From: Mucilaginibacter terrenus
Lineage (GTDB): Bacteria > Bacteroidota > Bacteroidia > Sphingobacteriales > Sphingobacteriaceae
Length of the DNA stretch: 64,000 bases
Assembly (NCBI RefSeq): GCF_003432065.1
Contig: NZ_QWDE01000001.1
Span: 2,232,001 to 2,296,000 of the forward strand
Direction of reading: 5' to 3'
Shown: one piece after another, positions 63,037 through 64,000 of the stretch
Layout: every line of letters starts with the position of its first letter
Position numbering within the stretch: the stretch's first letter is position 1
Program-made: the position numbers and the translations under genes
Notes under the pieces: generated by a model
What the model saw: the letters and a program-made list of their open reading frames with translations, nothing else
Database searches by the model: none
What the model was told of the DNA's origin: nothing

Positions 63037-63798
63037 CTATTTTTTAGCAGCCCAGAGTATAGCATTTGTAACCATGTTGCGGTATGCAGCATCATTAAAC
63101 AATATGGGCGAATGGCCCATAAATATGTACACGTTGCGCGCTTTTACATTAGGATTGGTCCACACCACCGGATGGTCGCCCATCTTTACGTCAGAATTAG
63201 GTGAATAGGTTTTCTCATCCACACTGGCCAACACATGTACATTGGCGCGCGGACTTTTATCATAACTATACCACTCTTCTTTTTTCACCACGAATGATTT
63301 AGGCACCCCCTTCATTACTGGGTGTTGGCGGTCCTCTATATTTACAGTTGCCGAAGCAAAATCAGGAATGTAATTTTTGTACCGGATACCACCCATAAAA
63401 CCAGAAAACCATTGCCACATTGGAAAGCCATCAAACTCGCCCAGCAGGGTAGCGTGATGAAAACCTATCCATCCACCCCTACCCTGAGTAATATACCGTT
63501 CAAAAGCTGATGCAGCTTTTTCTTTCCAGCCGTAAGGCGGATAATCTAATTGAATAAAAAGGTTGTATTTGGATAGTAAGGCACTGTCAATGGTGTCGGT
63601 GTTCTGTATATAATCAATCTGAAAGCCTTTTTTGGCAGCCAGCTTATTTAGCCAGGGCCGTGCTGCGTTAGTAAATGCCACATGATGGCCGCCATTCTCA
63701 TAAAGAGCAAGTACCCGGAACCTGGGCGATTTTATTTGTGCTTTGCAGCCGGCAGATATAATTAAAAGGATGCAGGCAAGCAGCAGTACTTTTTTCAT
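63037..63798 (-). CDS. ThuA-domain exported protein (253 aa)
   Basis: Signal peptide ending ISAGCKAQ (a lipobox-like GCK, so either SpI or SpII). The chain has the class-I glutamine-amidotransferase-like ThuA fold: FRVLALYENGGHHVAF, LFIQLDYPPYGW, GRGGWIGFHHATLLG (motif GxHH) and HPVVWTNPNVKARNVYIFMGHS. The family's role in sugar (trehalose or keto-glycoside) utilisation fits the GH9 neighbour. Probably first gene of a two-gene operon. Confidence 0.88.
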   Translation of the reverse strand: MKKVLLLACILLIISAGCKAQIKSPRFRVLALYENGGHHVAFTNAARPWLNKLAAKKGFQIDYIQNTDTIDSALLSKYNLFIQLDYPPYGWKEKAASAFERYITQGRGGWIGFHHATLLGEFDGFPMWQWFSGFMGGIRYKNYIPDFASATVNIEDRQHPVMKGVPKSFVVKKEEWYSYDKSPRANVHVLASVDEKTYSPNSDVKMGDHPVVWTNPNVKARNVYIFMGHSPILFNDAAYRNMVTNAILWAAKK

Positions 63799-64000
63799 TT
63801 GGAAGATAGGCTGGTGAGATACAGACCGTGCTCCTAAAATATGAATTTTCAGCTGTTACAATGTATGTAATCCTGAGTTAATCGCATACGATAATCATCA
63901 CGGCTTACAAGCACATAATAAATGTGTAATTTTTAAAGGTATTTGCCCACGTGCAAAACCCATTTCAATTCAAAACCCTGCAGATGTAACAATCCTGAGT
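63799..64000. other. Right-edge intergenic sequence
   Basis: No coding frame. AT-rich upstream region of the ThuA gene; a near -7 box TATTTTAG (minus strand) lies about 40 nt before the start. AATCCTGAGT occurs at 63871 and again at the last bases of the window. Confidence 0.4.

Overview
The window is a chromosomal stretch from a Bacteroidota bacterium, most likely Sphingobacteriaceae and probably close to Mucilaginibacter or Pedobacter (inference from gene content; no rRNA marker is present). The signs are: Bacteroidota-type -7 promoter boxes of the form TAnnTTTG, a TonB-dependent receptor with a carboxypeptidase-like plug extension, three very large proteins with type IX secretion (T9SS) C-terminal tails, the gliding lipoprotein GldB next to nadE, many SpII lipoproteins, and DUF4136, DUF2490 and ThuA families. 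No rRNA, tRNA, CRISPR array, prophage or transposase gene was seen.

Layout. 1-995: 3' part of a MutS-family ATPase. 1.3-4.5 kb: an AT-rich block of five minus-strand secreted proteins or lipoproteins, two of them tandem paralogues. 4.6-7.1 kb: an outer-membrane TonB-type receptor. 7.2-8.0 kb: five tandem copies of a ~158-bp repeat rich in hairpins, with an inverted solo copy at 11.3 kb and a half copy at 19.6 kb. 8.0-11.0 kb: leuS, whose reading frame carries a short palindromic repeat and a second, AT-rich insertion. 11.4-21.2 kb: a class III aminotransferase, then a carbohydrate block with a GT4 fused to an alpha-helical C-terminal domain, a second GT4 overlapping it by ATGA, a 915-aa secreted protein and a convergent GH130 phosphorylase/hydrolase. 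21.3-25.9 kb: DUF58, DUF2490, an outer-membrane-like protein and a GT39 membrane transferase. 26.0-31.2 kb: DinB-like protein and the 2-oxoglutarate dehydrogenase genes sucA and sucB. 31.3-39.5 kb: GH18, a 33-residue small protein, then a light or oxidative-damage block (cryptochrome DASH, TetR, HAD phosphatase, ABC1/UbiB kinase, TIGR01777 epimerase, second photolyase) with repeated CTAATTAGATA motifs. 39.5-43.4 kb: two FKBP lipoproteins, MarR, gamma-glutamyltransferase. 43.6-56.3 kb: T9SS block (S8 protease diverging from two tandem ~1250-aa paralogues and a small C-terminally anchored protein). 56.3-63.8 kb: DUF4136, nadE, gldB, a small membrane protein, a nucleotide-sugar epimerase, GH9 and ThuA.

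How genes may work together. The GT4/GT4/GH130 set looks like a synthesis-plus-phosphorolysis pair for an oligo- or polysaccharide made in the cytoplasm, possibly a mannose polymer. The photolyase block combines DNA repair by light with a regulator and genes for membrane or quinone maintenance. The T9SS block pairs a secreted subtilisin with two surface proteins and a small membrane-anchored partner. Several genes have a perfect -7 box only 3-6 nt before the start codon, which predicts leaderless mRNAs and corrects several start codons.
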